In this document: piece by piece, positions 14,183-21,506 of the stretch | Numbering within the stretch: position 1 is the first letter of the stretch | Layout: every line of letters begins with the position of its first letter | Source of the DNA: Saccharofermentans sp. | GTDB taxonomy: Bacteria > Bacillota > Clostridia > Saccharofermentanales > Saccharofermentanaceae | Reading direction: 5' to 3' | Assembly: GCA_024683485.1 (NCBI GenBank) | Contig: JAIKYD010000052.1 | Location: 1 to 35,982 of the forward strand | DNA length: 35,982 bases | Notes under the pieces: model-generated | Seen by the model: only the letters and a program-made list of their open reading frames with translations | Database searches by the model: none | What the model was told of the DNA's origin: nothing | Translations under genes and position numbers: made by a program

Positions 14183-15463
14183 TTATCTACGGATGATCTC
14201 TTCCCTGACAGGACCCGTCGATACGATCGAGATGTGAACACCGATCTCCTTCTCGATGAATTCAACATAATCCTGGGCTTCCTTGGGGAGCTTGTCGTAT
14301 TCTGTCACGCCCCTGATCTCACCCTTGCCCTTCCATGAAGGCAGATATTCAATGACCGGCTTGCATCTGTCGAGCTTCGTCGGGTTCGGGAAATCCTTTG
14401 TGATCTCACCGTCAACCTCATAAGCCGTGCATACCGGTATCTTGTCCAGATAGCCGAGTACATCAAGGTTCGTGAGCGCAACATCCGTGCCGCCCTGAAG
14501 CCTTACGCCGTAACGTGTTGCAACACAGTCAAACCAGCCGACTCTTCTCGGACGTCCTGTCGTGGCACCATACTCGCCCTTGTCACCGCCACGGTCTCTA
14601 AGCTCCTTGGCAACAGCCTCATCAAGGATCTCGGATACGAAAGCACCGCCGCCTACCGCAGAAGAATAAGCCTTTGTAACAACAACGATCTTCTTGATCT
14701 CATAAGGCGGGATGCCCGCACCAACGCAGCCATAGCCTGCAAGTGTTGAAGATGAAGTAACCATCGGATAGATGCCCATATCGGGATCCTTCATGGTTCC
14801 GAGCTGGCCCTCGAGAAGGATCTTCTTGTCTTCCTTCAAAGCCTCATAGAGATAAGCCTGGGTATTCGTAACGAAAGGCTTGATCAGTTTGCCCTGCTCG
14901 AGCATCTCCTCCAGAAGTGCCTGGGGATCGATGGGATCCTTGTGATAGAGGTTTACGAGAAGCGCATTCTTGATCTCGAGGACTCTCTCGATCTTTTCCT
15001 TCAGTGTTGCCTCATCGAAAAGCTCCGACACCTGGAACCCGATCTTTGCATATTTATCAGAGAAGAACGGCGCAATACCTGACTTCGTCGAACCGAAAGC
15101 CTTTCCGCCCAGTCTCTCCTCCTCGAATTTATCGAAATCAACATGGTAAGGCATAACGACCTGAACCCTGTCAGACACAAGAAGCTTCGGATTCAGTCCC
15201 TGCTCCCTGATTGAATTGTACTCATTGATGAACTTTCTGATGTCCAGCGCAACACCGTTTCCGATGATATTTACGATATTCTCGTGGCAGACACCGGAAG
15301 GCATAAGATGAAGAGCAAATCTTCCGTGATCGTTGATTATCGTATGTCCTGCATTTGCTCCGCCCTGGAATCTGATTACGATGTCTGATTCATTCGCAAG
15401 AAGGTCCGTGATCTTTCCCTTTCCCTCATCGCCCCAGTTAGCACCAACGATAGCCGTTACCAT
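14183..15463 (-). CDS. purA: Adenylosuccinate synthetase
   Basis: This 426-residue enzyme joins IMP and aspartate with GTP to give adenylosuccinate, the first committed step to AMP. The N-terminus VTAIVGANWGDEGKGKITDL has the GDEGKGK phosphate loop and catalytic Asp of the family. Further marks are QGGANAGHTI (about residues 34-43) with the catalytic His, GSTKSGI (about 125-131) and GRPRRVGWFD (about 303-312), then the C-terminal LPKEAQDYVEFIE. Length is normal. TCGGAGG lies before the ATG. With guaA, in the same leftward block, it covers both exits from IMP toward AMP and GMP. Confidence 0.97.
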   Translation of the reverse strand: MVTAIVGANWGDEGKGKITDLLANESDIVIRFQGGANAGHTIINDHGRFALHLMPSGVCHENIVNIIGNGVALDIRKFINEYNSIREQGLNPKLLVSDRVQVVMPYHVDFDKFEEERLGGKAFGSTKSGIAPFFSDKYAKIGFQVSELFDEATLKEKIERVLEIKNALLVNLYHKDPIDPQALLEEMLEQGKLIKPFVTNTQAYLYEALKEDKKILLEGQLGTMKDPDMGIYPMVTSSSTLAGYGCVGAGIPPYEIKKIVVVTKAYSSAVGGGAFVSEILDEAVAKELRDRGGDKGEYGATTGRPRRVGWFDCVATRYGVRLQGGTDVALTNLDVLGYLDKIPVCTAYEVDGEITKDFPNPTKLDRCKPVIEYLPSWKGKGEIRGVTEYDKLPKEAQDYVEFIEKEIGVHISIVSTGPVREEIIRR

Positions 15464-15520
15464 GATTTATTCCTCCGAAATCAATATCTCAATTCTGTGG
15501 TTTCATCAAAACCCGCGCCA

Positions 15521-15560
15521 ATTATATCAGAAATAAGAATAATATGGGCTCTATATTATA
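15521..15560 (-). promoter_or_regulatory. Probable purA promoter region
   Basis: On the minus strand two TATAAT boxes are present, at 15521-15526 (with TGA before it, an extended -10) and at 15555-15560. Neither has a good -35 at 17 bases. The nearer one would give a leader of about 50 bases. No PurR-type or riboswitch element is recognisable. Confidence 0.45.
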
Positions 15561-15878
15561 AAAAGAGTGAAATGGGGGGGTGGAGGGGTTGCCTGGACTG
15601 TTTTTTTGAGGCAGGAGGCCCTCTTTTCAGGCTGAAGTTCGGGCTGTAGCCTGACTTTGGCCGGACTTTTCGCGATTCCTATATAATTCCTAAAAACGAT
15701 CAGTTTTGTGAAAAGATTAGGAATATCACCTCATATTTCTTAATTTTTCCCAGATGGCCCCTGTTTTTGTGAAAATTACAGGAATCAGGTTTTCATCTTG
15801 AAAAATCGAAAAACCAACCCACGGCAAGTCCTATAAATCTGGCATAGCAGGCTATTCGAAAATATCCCCTGTCGAACC
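15561..15878. other. Intergenic stretch between sortase and purA with short repeats
   Basis: No gene is supported. The stretch contains two imperfect direct repeats of about 24 bp, at 15701-15724 and 15761-15785 (both TTTTGTGAAAA followed by AGGAAT), and ATTCCTA twice at 15674-15691 facing TAGGAAT at 15718-15724. A run of seven G with GGAGGGG follows. No clear rho-independent terminator of the sortase gene is visible. Confidence 0.45.
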
Positions 15879-16880
15879 TCAGGTACCTGCGCCTGCATCC
15901 GTGTCAGATCCGGCGCCACCATCTGACCCGTTCCCGGAATTCTCATCCACCGGAGCCGCGGTCTCAGCAGTAGTTTCAACCGTTGTCTCGGTCGTGGTCT
16001 CGGTCGTGGTCTCCGCCGTCGTTTCCGCTGTTGTCTCAACGGTAGTCTCCACCGTCTCTCCGGAAGTCTCACCCGTCGTCTCAGCCGTGGTCTCCAAAAT
16101 CGTCTCTAAAGTAGTTTCCACAGTCGTCTCAACCGTCTCCTCCGGCTCCTCTTCGCCGTAAGGTCTGCAGATGACGACCCTCCGCCAGCCTTTCATGCCG
16201 TATTCGTAGGTGCAGGTAACGAGCGTCAGCTGACGGGCTTTAGTTATCTCGCCGAGGGCATAATCAAGGAGATCGTCGGCATCGACTATCAGGGAATCAG
16301 TTACATAGAAGACTGTCTCGTTGCCGTAAAGGTCCGTGAAAATGACCTCATCACCGATATCAACGCTGCCGAGGTAGTGGAACATCGAGCCGTCCCTATA
16401 GTTGTGACCGAGGATCGTGGCGTTGCCTCTCTCGCCGGGCATGACGGAATCGACATAGTGGCCAAGACCGTATCTTAAGGCAACTGTTGTGGCTTCATCC
16501 CAAACCGGATATCTGATGTTTATGCTGCTTATCTCAAGGATGCCGATGGAATTGAGAACCACGTATTCATCGTCGTAGTAGTCCTCTTCTTCCTCCTCCT
16601 CAGTCTCCCCGACAAAATCATATGACTCGCCTTCGACCTCATTGCCTCTGGCTGGAACCACATATGTAATCTGGGGAACGCTTTCCTCAGTTGCCTCGAT
16701 CTTGCTCTCGATTGTCTTGAGGGCATCGCCTGAAATTCTCTTTCTGTTAAGGCGCTTGATAGGGTCAATAAGAATAAGAATGATGCCCGCGACAAGAAGG
16801 ATCATGCTGATGACGATCAATATGATGCTGACGGGGGAAAATTTAGATCCTGGCCTTCTGTATAGGTTAATCCGTTTCAC
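15879..16880 (-). CDS. srt: Sortase with a C-terminal Thr/Glu repeat tail
   Basis: This 333-residue membrane-anchored transpeptidase has a membrane segment at residues 17-38, an acidic linker (91-104) and a catalytic sortase domain with H159 (ILGHNYRDGSMF), C223 (TLVTCTYEY) and an Arg at 233-234 (GWRRVVICR). The NYRDGSMF and TCTYE motifs look class B-like, while the N-terminal part of the fold recalls class D. Residues 248-307 are about a dozen ETT(V/A/T) repeats, followed by a Gly/Ser/Asp tail, which is unusual for a sortase. Being C-terminal and extracellular, it may act as a wall spacer. The start is GTG 16880 with AGGG upstream. It is divergent from dnaA, and no LPxTG-type substrate is seen nearby. 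Confidence 0.9.
   Translation of the reverse strand: MKRINLYRRPGSKFSPVSIILIVISMILLVAGIILILIDPIKRLNRKRISGDALKTIESKIEATEESVPQITYVVPARGNEVEGESYDFVGETEEEEEEDYYDDEYVVLNSIGILEISSINIRYPVWDEATTVALRYGLGHYVDSVMPGERGNATILGHNYRDGSMFHYLGSVDIGDEVIFTDLYGNETVFYVTDSLIVDADDLLDYALGEITKARQLTLVTCTYEYGMKGWRRVVICRPYGEEEPEETVETTVETTLETILETTAETTGETSGETVETTVETTAETTAETTTETTTETTVETTAETAAPVDENSGNGSDGGAGSDTDAGAGT
15960..16139. repeat. Minisatellite coding for the sortase Thr/Glu tail
   Basis: About 180 bp of degenerate 12-bp units (plus strand GTCGTGGTCTCG, GTTGTCTCAACG and similar) encode ETT(x). Two neighbouring copies are identical (TCGGTCGTGGTC, near 15989-16012). Such tracts may change length by slipped replication. 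Confidence 0.8.
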
Positions 16881-16983
16881 TATTCTGCCCTATTTTTCGA
16901 GAATTATTATTGCAAAATGCTTATTCATTATACCCCCAAACCGTGATATTATGTTGACCACACCATTTAGTCCGGGGGGTCGT

Positions 16984-18321
16984 ATGGAAAGTTCTGTCTG
17001 GAACAATGCTCTCAAACTTTTAAGTTATGATTCTGATATAGATAGTTTTGCTTATGAGTCTGTCATTAGTAAGATGAGCGTCGCATATGACGATAATGAT
17101 GTGCTGATCCTGGCTGCAAGGGACGAGTATTCCCTCTCGCTCGTAAAGGGCCAGAAGCTGGGAAAGACCATTGAGGATGCCATCAAGACAGCTAATAATG
17201 GCAAGGCCTGCGCGGTCAAGTACATTCTTGAAGGCGATGAGAAGGCTCTCAATTCCTCGGTAAATGCCGAGAAGAAGGTCGTCCGCCAGACAAGGACCGA
17301 AGCTGTGACTTCAACGGGACTTACCGGTGAGTTTACCTTTGCGAACTTCGTTGTCGGTGACTGCAACCGTTTCGCACATGCTTCAGCTGTATCCGTAGCT
17401 TCAAAGCCCGGTCAGAAACAGAGAAATCCTTTCTTCCTCTGGGGCAATTCAGGACTTGGAAAGACTCACCTTATGAAGGCTATCGGCAATGCTGTTCTTG
17501 AGCAGCATCCCGAGAAGAAGGTCATTTACACCACCTGCGAAGCCTTCACAAATGCATTTATTGCCACTATCAATACAAATAAATACACGGAATTCCGCAA
17601 TAAATTCCGTACAGTTGACGTACTTTTAATTGATGATATTCAGTTCCTTATCGGCAAGGAAGGTGTCCAGACCGAGTTCTTTAATACTTTCGAGGCACTT
17701 ATCGAAGCCGGCAAGCAGATAGTTATCACCTGCGACAAGGCTCCTTCAAATCTTACTGAACTTAACAGCAGGCTTATCTCACGTTTCCAGGACGGCATCA
17801 TGTTCGATGTGCAGCCACCGGATTTTGAGACCAGGAAGGCTATCCTTTTGAGCAAGCTCGAGAATGAGAGTTTTACGCTTTCGGACGAGATAATCAATTA
17901 CATCTGCGAGAATGTAACCACCAATATCAGGCAGCTTAACGGTGCTTTCAATACTATTTCTTCTTATATTACGCTTGCAAACGGCGAGCTGACTCTGGAT
18001 GACGTTCAGAAGATTCTCATTCCTCTAATTCAGCCTAATAAGAAGAAATATCTGACACCAGAGATGATCATTAAAGCAGTATCCAATTACTATGATCTTA
18101 ATCCGGACAAGCTGACGTCAAAGCTCAGAAATGCTGACGTCTCCACTGCCCGCAATGTTGCTATGTATATGTGCCGTGAATATCTCGAACTCAAATATGA
18201 GAAGATCGGCCAGCTCTTTGGCGGACGCAAACATACCACAGTCATGCATGGCTGCGACAATGTTGATGAGAACAAAGAGCTCAAAGCTCAGGCTGAAGAG
18301 ATATATAAGGCAATGACCTGA
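16984..18321 (+). CDS. dnaA: Chromosomal replication initiator DnaA
   Basis: This 445-residue initiator opens oriC and loads the helicase. The AAA+ domain has Walker A GNSGLGKTHL (about residues 154-163), Walker B LLIDDIQF (214-221) and sensor II NIRQLNGAF (314-322). The C-terminal DNA-binding domain is recognisable (VAMYMCREY, IGQLFGGRKHTTVMHG). Two residues that contact bases in E. coli DnaA differ: Pro423 is E406 and Asp433 is K416. Arg399 is kept as R390. Domain I is poorly conserved, and the linker is short. I start at ATG 16984 behind GGGGGG, not at an upstream frame that runs through the divergent sortase gene. It is the first gene of the rightward block. Confidence 0.97.
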   Translation: MESSVWNNALKLLSYDSDIDSFAYESVISKMSVAYDDNDVLILAARDEYSLSLVKGQKLGKTIEDAIKTANNGKACAVKYILEGDEKALNSSVNAEKKVVRQTRTEAVTSTGLTGEFTFANFVVGDCNRFAHASAVSVASKPGQKQRNPFFLWGNSGLGKTHLMKAIGNAVLEQHPEKKVIYTTCEAFTNAFIATINTNKYTEFRNKFRTVDVLLIDDIQFLIGKEGVQTEFFNTFEALIEAGKQIVITCDKAPSNLTELNSRLISRFQDGIMFDVQPPDFETRKAILLSKLENESFTLSDEIINYICENVTTNIRQLNGAFNTISSYITLANGELTLDDVQKILIPLIQPNKKKYLTPEMIIKAVSNYYDLNPDKLTSKLRNADVSTARNVAMYMCREYLELKYEKIGQLFGGRKHTTVMHGCDNVDENKELKAQAEEIYKAMT

Positions 18322-18507
18322 TTTGAACAATTTCTGTTCTTAAGTTCAAAACTTCAGGTAGATTTCCTGTAGACGGTTTGTGCACAGATGTAACAGTGTT
18401 CAAAAGCCTGTTTTTATGAACACGTAAAGTCCGGGATCTATACATTGTTTTGAATGGAACAAATCCATACAGTTATTGATTTTCGGGCATTTTTGAACAT
18501 TTGAACA
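18321..18507. repeat. oriC: Cluster of TTTTGAACA-like 9-mers in oriC (candidate DnaA boxes)
   Basis: Matches to T-T-(T/A)-T-G-A-A-C-A or one mismatch lie at 18321-18329 (+), 18343-18351 (-), 18397-18405 (-), 18414-18422 (+), 18491-18499 (+) and 18499-18507 (+), with a weaker one at 18448-18456. I find no TTATCCACA or near match in this gap. One further copy follows gyrB at 23663-23671. The position and density are those of DnaA boxes, but the sequence is not the canonical one. Confidence 0.7.
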
Positions 18508-18672
18508 CTACATAATAAGGCTAATAAGAGCTATATCTAAATACTGCAGGAATGCTTTTCGCGAGGGCCCGAAAACAATCACCTGTAACACCGTTAAACT
18601 ATATATTTTTAGTAATATAAAGTGTATAATGTTTGAAATATTTTATTATACGGGAAAGGCGGAACCACTCAG
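18322..18672. other. oriC: Origin of replication region between dnaA and dnaN
   Basis: This 351-base gap holds no gene. Its left half has the 9-mer cluster. A small GC-rich island (CGCGAGGGCCCG, near 18559-18570) follows, then a very AT-rich stretch at about 18595-18653 that could be the unwinding element and also holds the dnaN promoter (TATAAT at 18625-18630). This order of boxes, GC-rich spacer and AT-rich element before dnaN matches the incC part of Firmicutes origins. Strand switching of genes at 16.9 kb supports an origin here. Confidence 0.75.
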
Positions 18673-19788
18673 ATGAAGTTCACATGCAGCAGAGATGACT
18701 TGGTAAATAACGTATCCATAGTCCAGAGAGCTGTTTCAGCTAACAGTACGGTAAATATCCTTAACGGAATTCTTATAGAAGCTTCAGATGACAATAAAAT
18801 TAAGCTCACAGGCTACGATCTCCAAACCGGTATCGAAGCTGATGTTGAGGCTAATGTCACTGAGAAGGGCGCTGTTGTTATAGATTCAAAGTTCTTCGGA
18901 GATATCATCAGAAAGCTTCCTGAGCCCGAGGTTGATATTGTTTCAGACAGTAATTTCCAAACAACTATCAAGTGCGGTCAGGCTGAGTTCAAGATCTCCG
19001 GTCTTGATCCTGAACCGTTCCCGAAGATCCCTGAGATTGAAGCAAATGATGCAGAGAAGATCGTTATGGGTCAGAAGATCCTTAAGAACATGATCATTCA
19101 CACGATCTTTGCAGTATCCAGAGACAATTCACGTCCTGTTCTTACAGGAAGTAATGTTGTAAGTGACGGTTCATGCCTTTCTGTTGTATCAATCGACGGA
19201 TTCAGAATGGCTATCAACCGTGAGAATATGGGCAATGATTTCCCTAAGATCAACTATATCGTTCCCGGCAAGGCCCTTACTGAGATCAGTAAGATCTTAA
19301 GTGATGATGAGGATGCAGAGATTAATATCTACACATCCATGCAGAATCTCTTATTCGATATTGGCAATGTCAGAATGGTATCCCGCCTTATCGAAGGCCA
19401 GTTCATCAACTTTGATTCGATCATCACAAAGAATCCAAAGACAGTTATCACTATCAACCGCAAGCAGTTCCTTGATGCAGTTGACAGAGCTTCACTGATC
19501 ATAATGACTGATGACCGTAAGTGCCCTGTAAGATTCCTTACAAACAATCCTTCAGAACTTACAGTTCAGGCTGCTTCTGCAAGGGGTAATCTCCAGGAGA
19601 ATATCGATATCAGCCTTGAAGGCGATCTTATCGATGTTGATTTCAATTCAAGATATGTTCTTGATGTTCTTAAGAATATCGAAGATGAGATCATCAGAGT
19701 TGAGGTCAATGGCGGCCAGGGACCCTGCATTATCAAGCCTGTTGAAGGAGATAAATACATTTATCTGATTCTTCCTATCAGAAGATAA
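18673..19788 (+). CDS. dnaN: DNA polymerase III beta sliding clamp
   Basis: This 371-residue clamp encircles DNA and tethers polymerase III. It has the usual three-domain repeat layout, with MKFTCSRDDLVNNVSIVQRA at the start, the middle-domain stretch FAVSRDNSRPVLTGS (about residues 144-158) and the C-terminal ending YIYLILPIRR, typical of the clamp. Length is normal for the family. AAAGGCGG lies upstream of the ATG. It follows the origin gap and shares its last base with the recF start (TAATG), so dnaN and recF are translationally coupled. The yaaA-like S4 gene found between them in many Firmicutes is absent. Confidence 0.97.
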   Translation: MKFTCSRDDLVNNVSIVQRAVSANSTVNILNGILIEASDDNKIKLTGYDLQTGIEADVEANVTEKGAVVIDSKFFGDIIRKLPEPEVDIVSDSNFQTTIKCGQAEFKISGLDPEPFPKIPEIEANDAEKIVMGQKILKNMIIHTIFAVSRDNSRPVLTGSNVVSDGSCLSVVSIDGFRMAINRENMGNDFPKINYIVPGKALTEISKILSDDEDAEINIYTSMQNLLFDIGNVRMVSRLIEGQFINFDSIITKNPKTVITINRKQFLDAVDRASLIIMTDDRKCPVRFLTNNPSELTVQAASARGNLQENIDISLEGDLIDVDFNSRYVLDVLKNIEDEIIRVEVNGGQGPCIIKPVEGDKYIYLILPIRR

Positions 19789-21038
19789 TGTTCATCAGAA
19801 GCATACATCTTGAAAACTTCAGAAATTACGGAAGGCTCGATCTGGATGTCGGGCCTTCTGTTAATATTTTTTACGGTGATAATGCCCAGGGCAAGACTAA
19901 TCTTGTTGAAGGCATATATGTTGCTTCAAGCATTGCTTCCCACAGGACAAGCAAGGATTCAGACCTTATAAAGTTTGGTGAGAACGAATATAAGACAAGT
20001 CTTGATCTTCAAGATGATGATGGTGCTTTATTATCTCTTTCAGCCTGCTATTACACTGAGAAGTCTGCTTTAAGCAGATCAAACAGGATCGGAAGAGTTC
20101 TTTTAAGGGATAATGCTCCGGTCGAAAAGATTTCCGAATATATTGGCGTTTGTAACATAGTTATCTTCGCTCCTGAAGACCTTAATATCGTCAAGAATGC
20201 TCCTGCTTTCCGGCGAAAATTCCTTAACACGCTTATATCAAAGATATCACCTTCGTATTTCAATCTACTGAGCAATTACAGCAGGCTTCTGTCACAGAAA
20301 AATGCATTGCTTAAGAACATCAGAGGCGGAAATGGTATATCTTCTTCGATTGACCAGCAGCTTGATTTCTGGGATTTCTCGCTTGCAGATGTCTCCGCTG
20401 AGATCATTCTGAAGAGATACAAGTTTTCAAAGCTCATTTCTGACATAGCCTCAAAGCATCACAGAAGTATCTCAGGAGGCAAGGAAAACCTTGCTATAGA
20501 GTACAGCACCATATTTGGCGCTACAGGGGCCTTAGAAACGTTTCTAAACGAAAACAGTAAATATGACGAATATATTAGTAAAGGCCTCACAGGAGCTGAT
20601 TATGGACGTATTAAGGGTATTCTCTCAGATTTAGTACTTGCTAAGCTGAAATCAGTCAGGGAATACGACATTGATAAGCATATATCTTCTTCAGGTATCC
20701 ACAGGGATGATATCATCATCAAACTTGATGGTATGCCTATGAAGAACTTCTCTTCACAGGGACAGCAAAGGACAGCAGCTTTGGCTTTGAAACTTGCTGA
20801 ACTGGAGATAATCAAGATGTACGTCTCCTCTACCCCGGTATTGATCCTTGATGATGTATTCTCTGAGCTTGATAAGACCAGAAGATTAAGTCTTGTGTCT
20901 GCCATGAAGGGAGCCCAGATATTCATTACCTGCACCGATAAGAACATGATCGGAGAGGAAATAGACTTAATGCAGGAAGCAGGCGCCCGGAAGGCTGTTT
21001 TTTATAGAGTAAGCGGCGGAGTAATAGAGGCTGAGTAA
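19788..21038 (+). CDS. recF: Recombination mediator RecF
   Basis: This 416-residue SMC-like ATPase helps load RecA at gaps in single-stranded DNA. The N-terminus FIRSIHLENFRNYGRL is typical. Walker A is YGDNAQGKTNLVEG (about residues 28-41), the signature motif FSSQGQQRTAALALKLAE is near 320-337, and Walker B LILDDVFSELD is near 347-357. It is longer than the usual 360-370 residues, mostly in the middle coiled-coil lobe. The start overlaps the dnaN stop by one base. No terminator follows at once, but a 134-base gap with promoter-like AT-rich sequence separates it from remB. Confidence 0.95.
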   Translation: MFIRSIHLENFRNYGRLDLDVGPSVNIFYGDNAQGKTNLVEGIYVASSIASHRTSKDSDLIKFGENEYKTSLDLQDDDGALLSLSACYYTEKSALSRSNRIGRVLLRDNAPVEKISEYIGVCNIVIFAPEDLNIVKNAPAFRRKFLNTLISKISPSYFNLLSNYSRLLSQKNALLKNIRGGNGISSSIDQQLDFWDFSLADVSAEIILKRYKFSKLISDIASKHHRSISGGKENLAIEYSTIFGATGALETFLNENSKYDEYISKGLTGADYGRIKGILSDLVLAKLKSVREYDIDKHISSSGIHRDDIIIKLDGMPMKNFSSQGQQRTAALALKLAELEIIKMYVSSTPVLILDDVFSELDKTRRLSLVSAMKGAQIFITCTDKNMIGEEIDLMQEAGARKAVFYRVSGGVIEAE

Positions 21039-21172
21039 AGCTTATTTACTGTCAAAATGCGCTAAAAACCGTGATTATTGCTCACAATCTTATATTATAA
21101 TAAACATATTAATATTGCTCTTTATGTTATAATTATGAATTAGGAGAATTCCGAAAGGTTCGGAGGCAGAAA
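21039..21172 (+). promoter_or_regulatory. AT-rich gap with probable promoter of remB-gyrB
   Basis: Two TATAAT boxes are seen (21094-21099 and 21129-21134), each without a clear -35 at 17 bases. Near the remB start a small hairpin CCGAA-AGG-TTCGG (21151-21163) overlaps the first bases of the Shine-Dalgarno GGAGG and could reduce translation. Confidence 0.4.
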
Positions 21173-21424
21173 GTGTTCATTCATATCGGCAATGATCTCT
21201 CAGTTCTTAAATCTTCGGTTACCTGCGTAGTCAATCTTGAGACCGTCCCACCTTCCCGCAAGGACATGGCTGATTACATCAACAGCGAGGACGAACAGGG
21301 CAGACTGCAGTATGTGACTGATGATATACCGAAGTCATTGGTGATAACGGATGATAAAACATATGTTTGTTCACTGTCTTCAAGTCTGATATTAAACAGA
21401 CTGAATCTTCCGGACAACTTCTGA
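21173..21424 (+). CDS. remB: RemB/DUF370-family DNA-binding regulator
   Basis: This 83-residue protein begins FIHIGNDLSVLKSSV and continues with a long middle and the strand PKSLVITDDKTYVCSLSSSLIL. This is the pattern of the DUF370 family RemB (YaaB), found between recF and gyrB in many Firmicutes. RemA, its relative in Bacillus subtilis, is a DNA-binding activator of matrix genes; the RemB role is less clear. The start is GTG 21173, with CGGAGG six bases before it. The gene position supports the call strongly. Confidence 0.88.
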   Translation: MFIHIGNDLSVLKSSVTCVVNLETVPPSRKDMADYINSEDEQGRLQYVTDDIPKSLVITDDKTYVCSLSSSLILNRLNLPDNF

Positions 21425-21506
21425 ATACTAACATTTAACAGTGTTAATATACAGTATTTCCGGGCTTTTGACGGAATTGCTGCCAAAGATAGGAGTTTTT
21501 ACATTT

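Noticed and set aside
15960..16139. CRISPR-like array
   Set aside because: The 12-bp degenerate units are in frame and code for the sortase tail; there are no spacers.
16642..16983. Longer dnaA start
   Set aside because: The extra 114 codons lie antisense to the sortase gene and its promoter; ATG 16984 has a ribosome site and gives the normal length.
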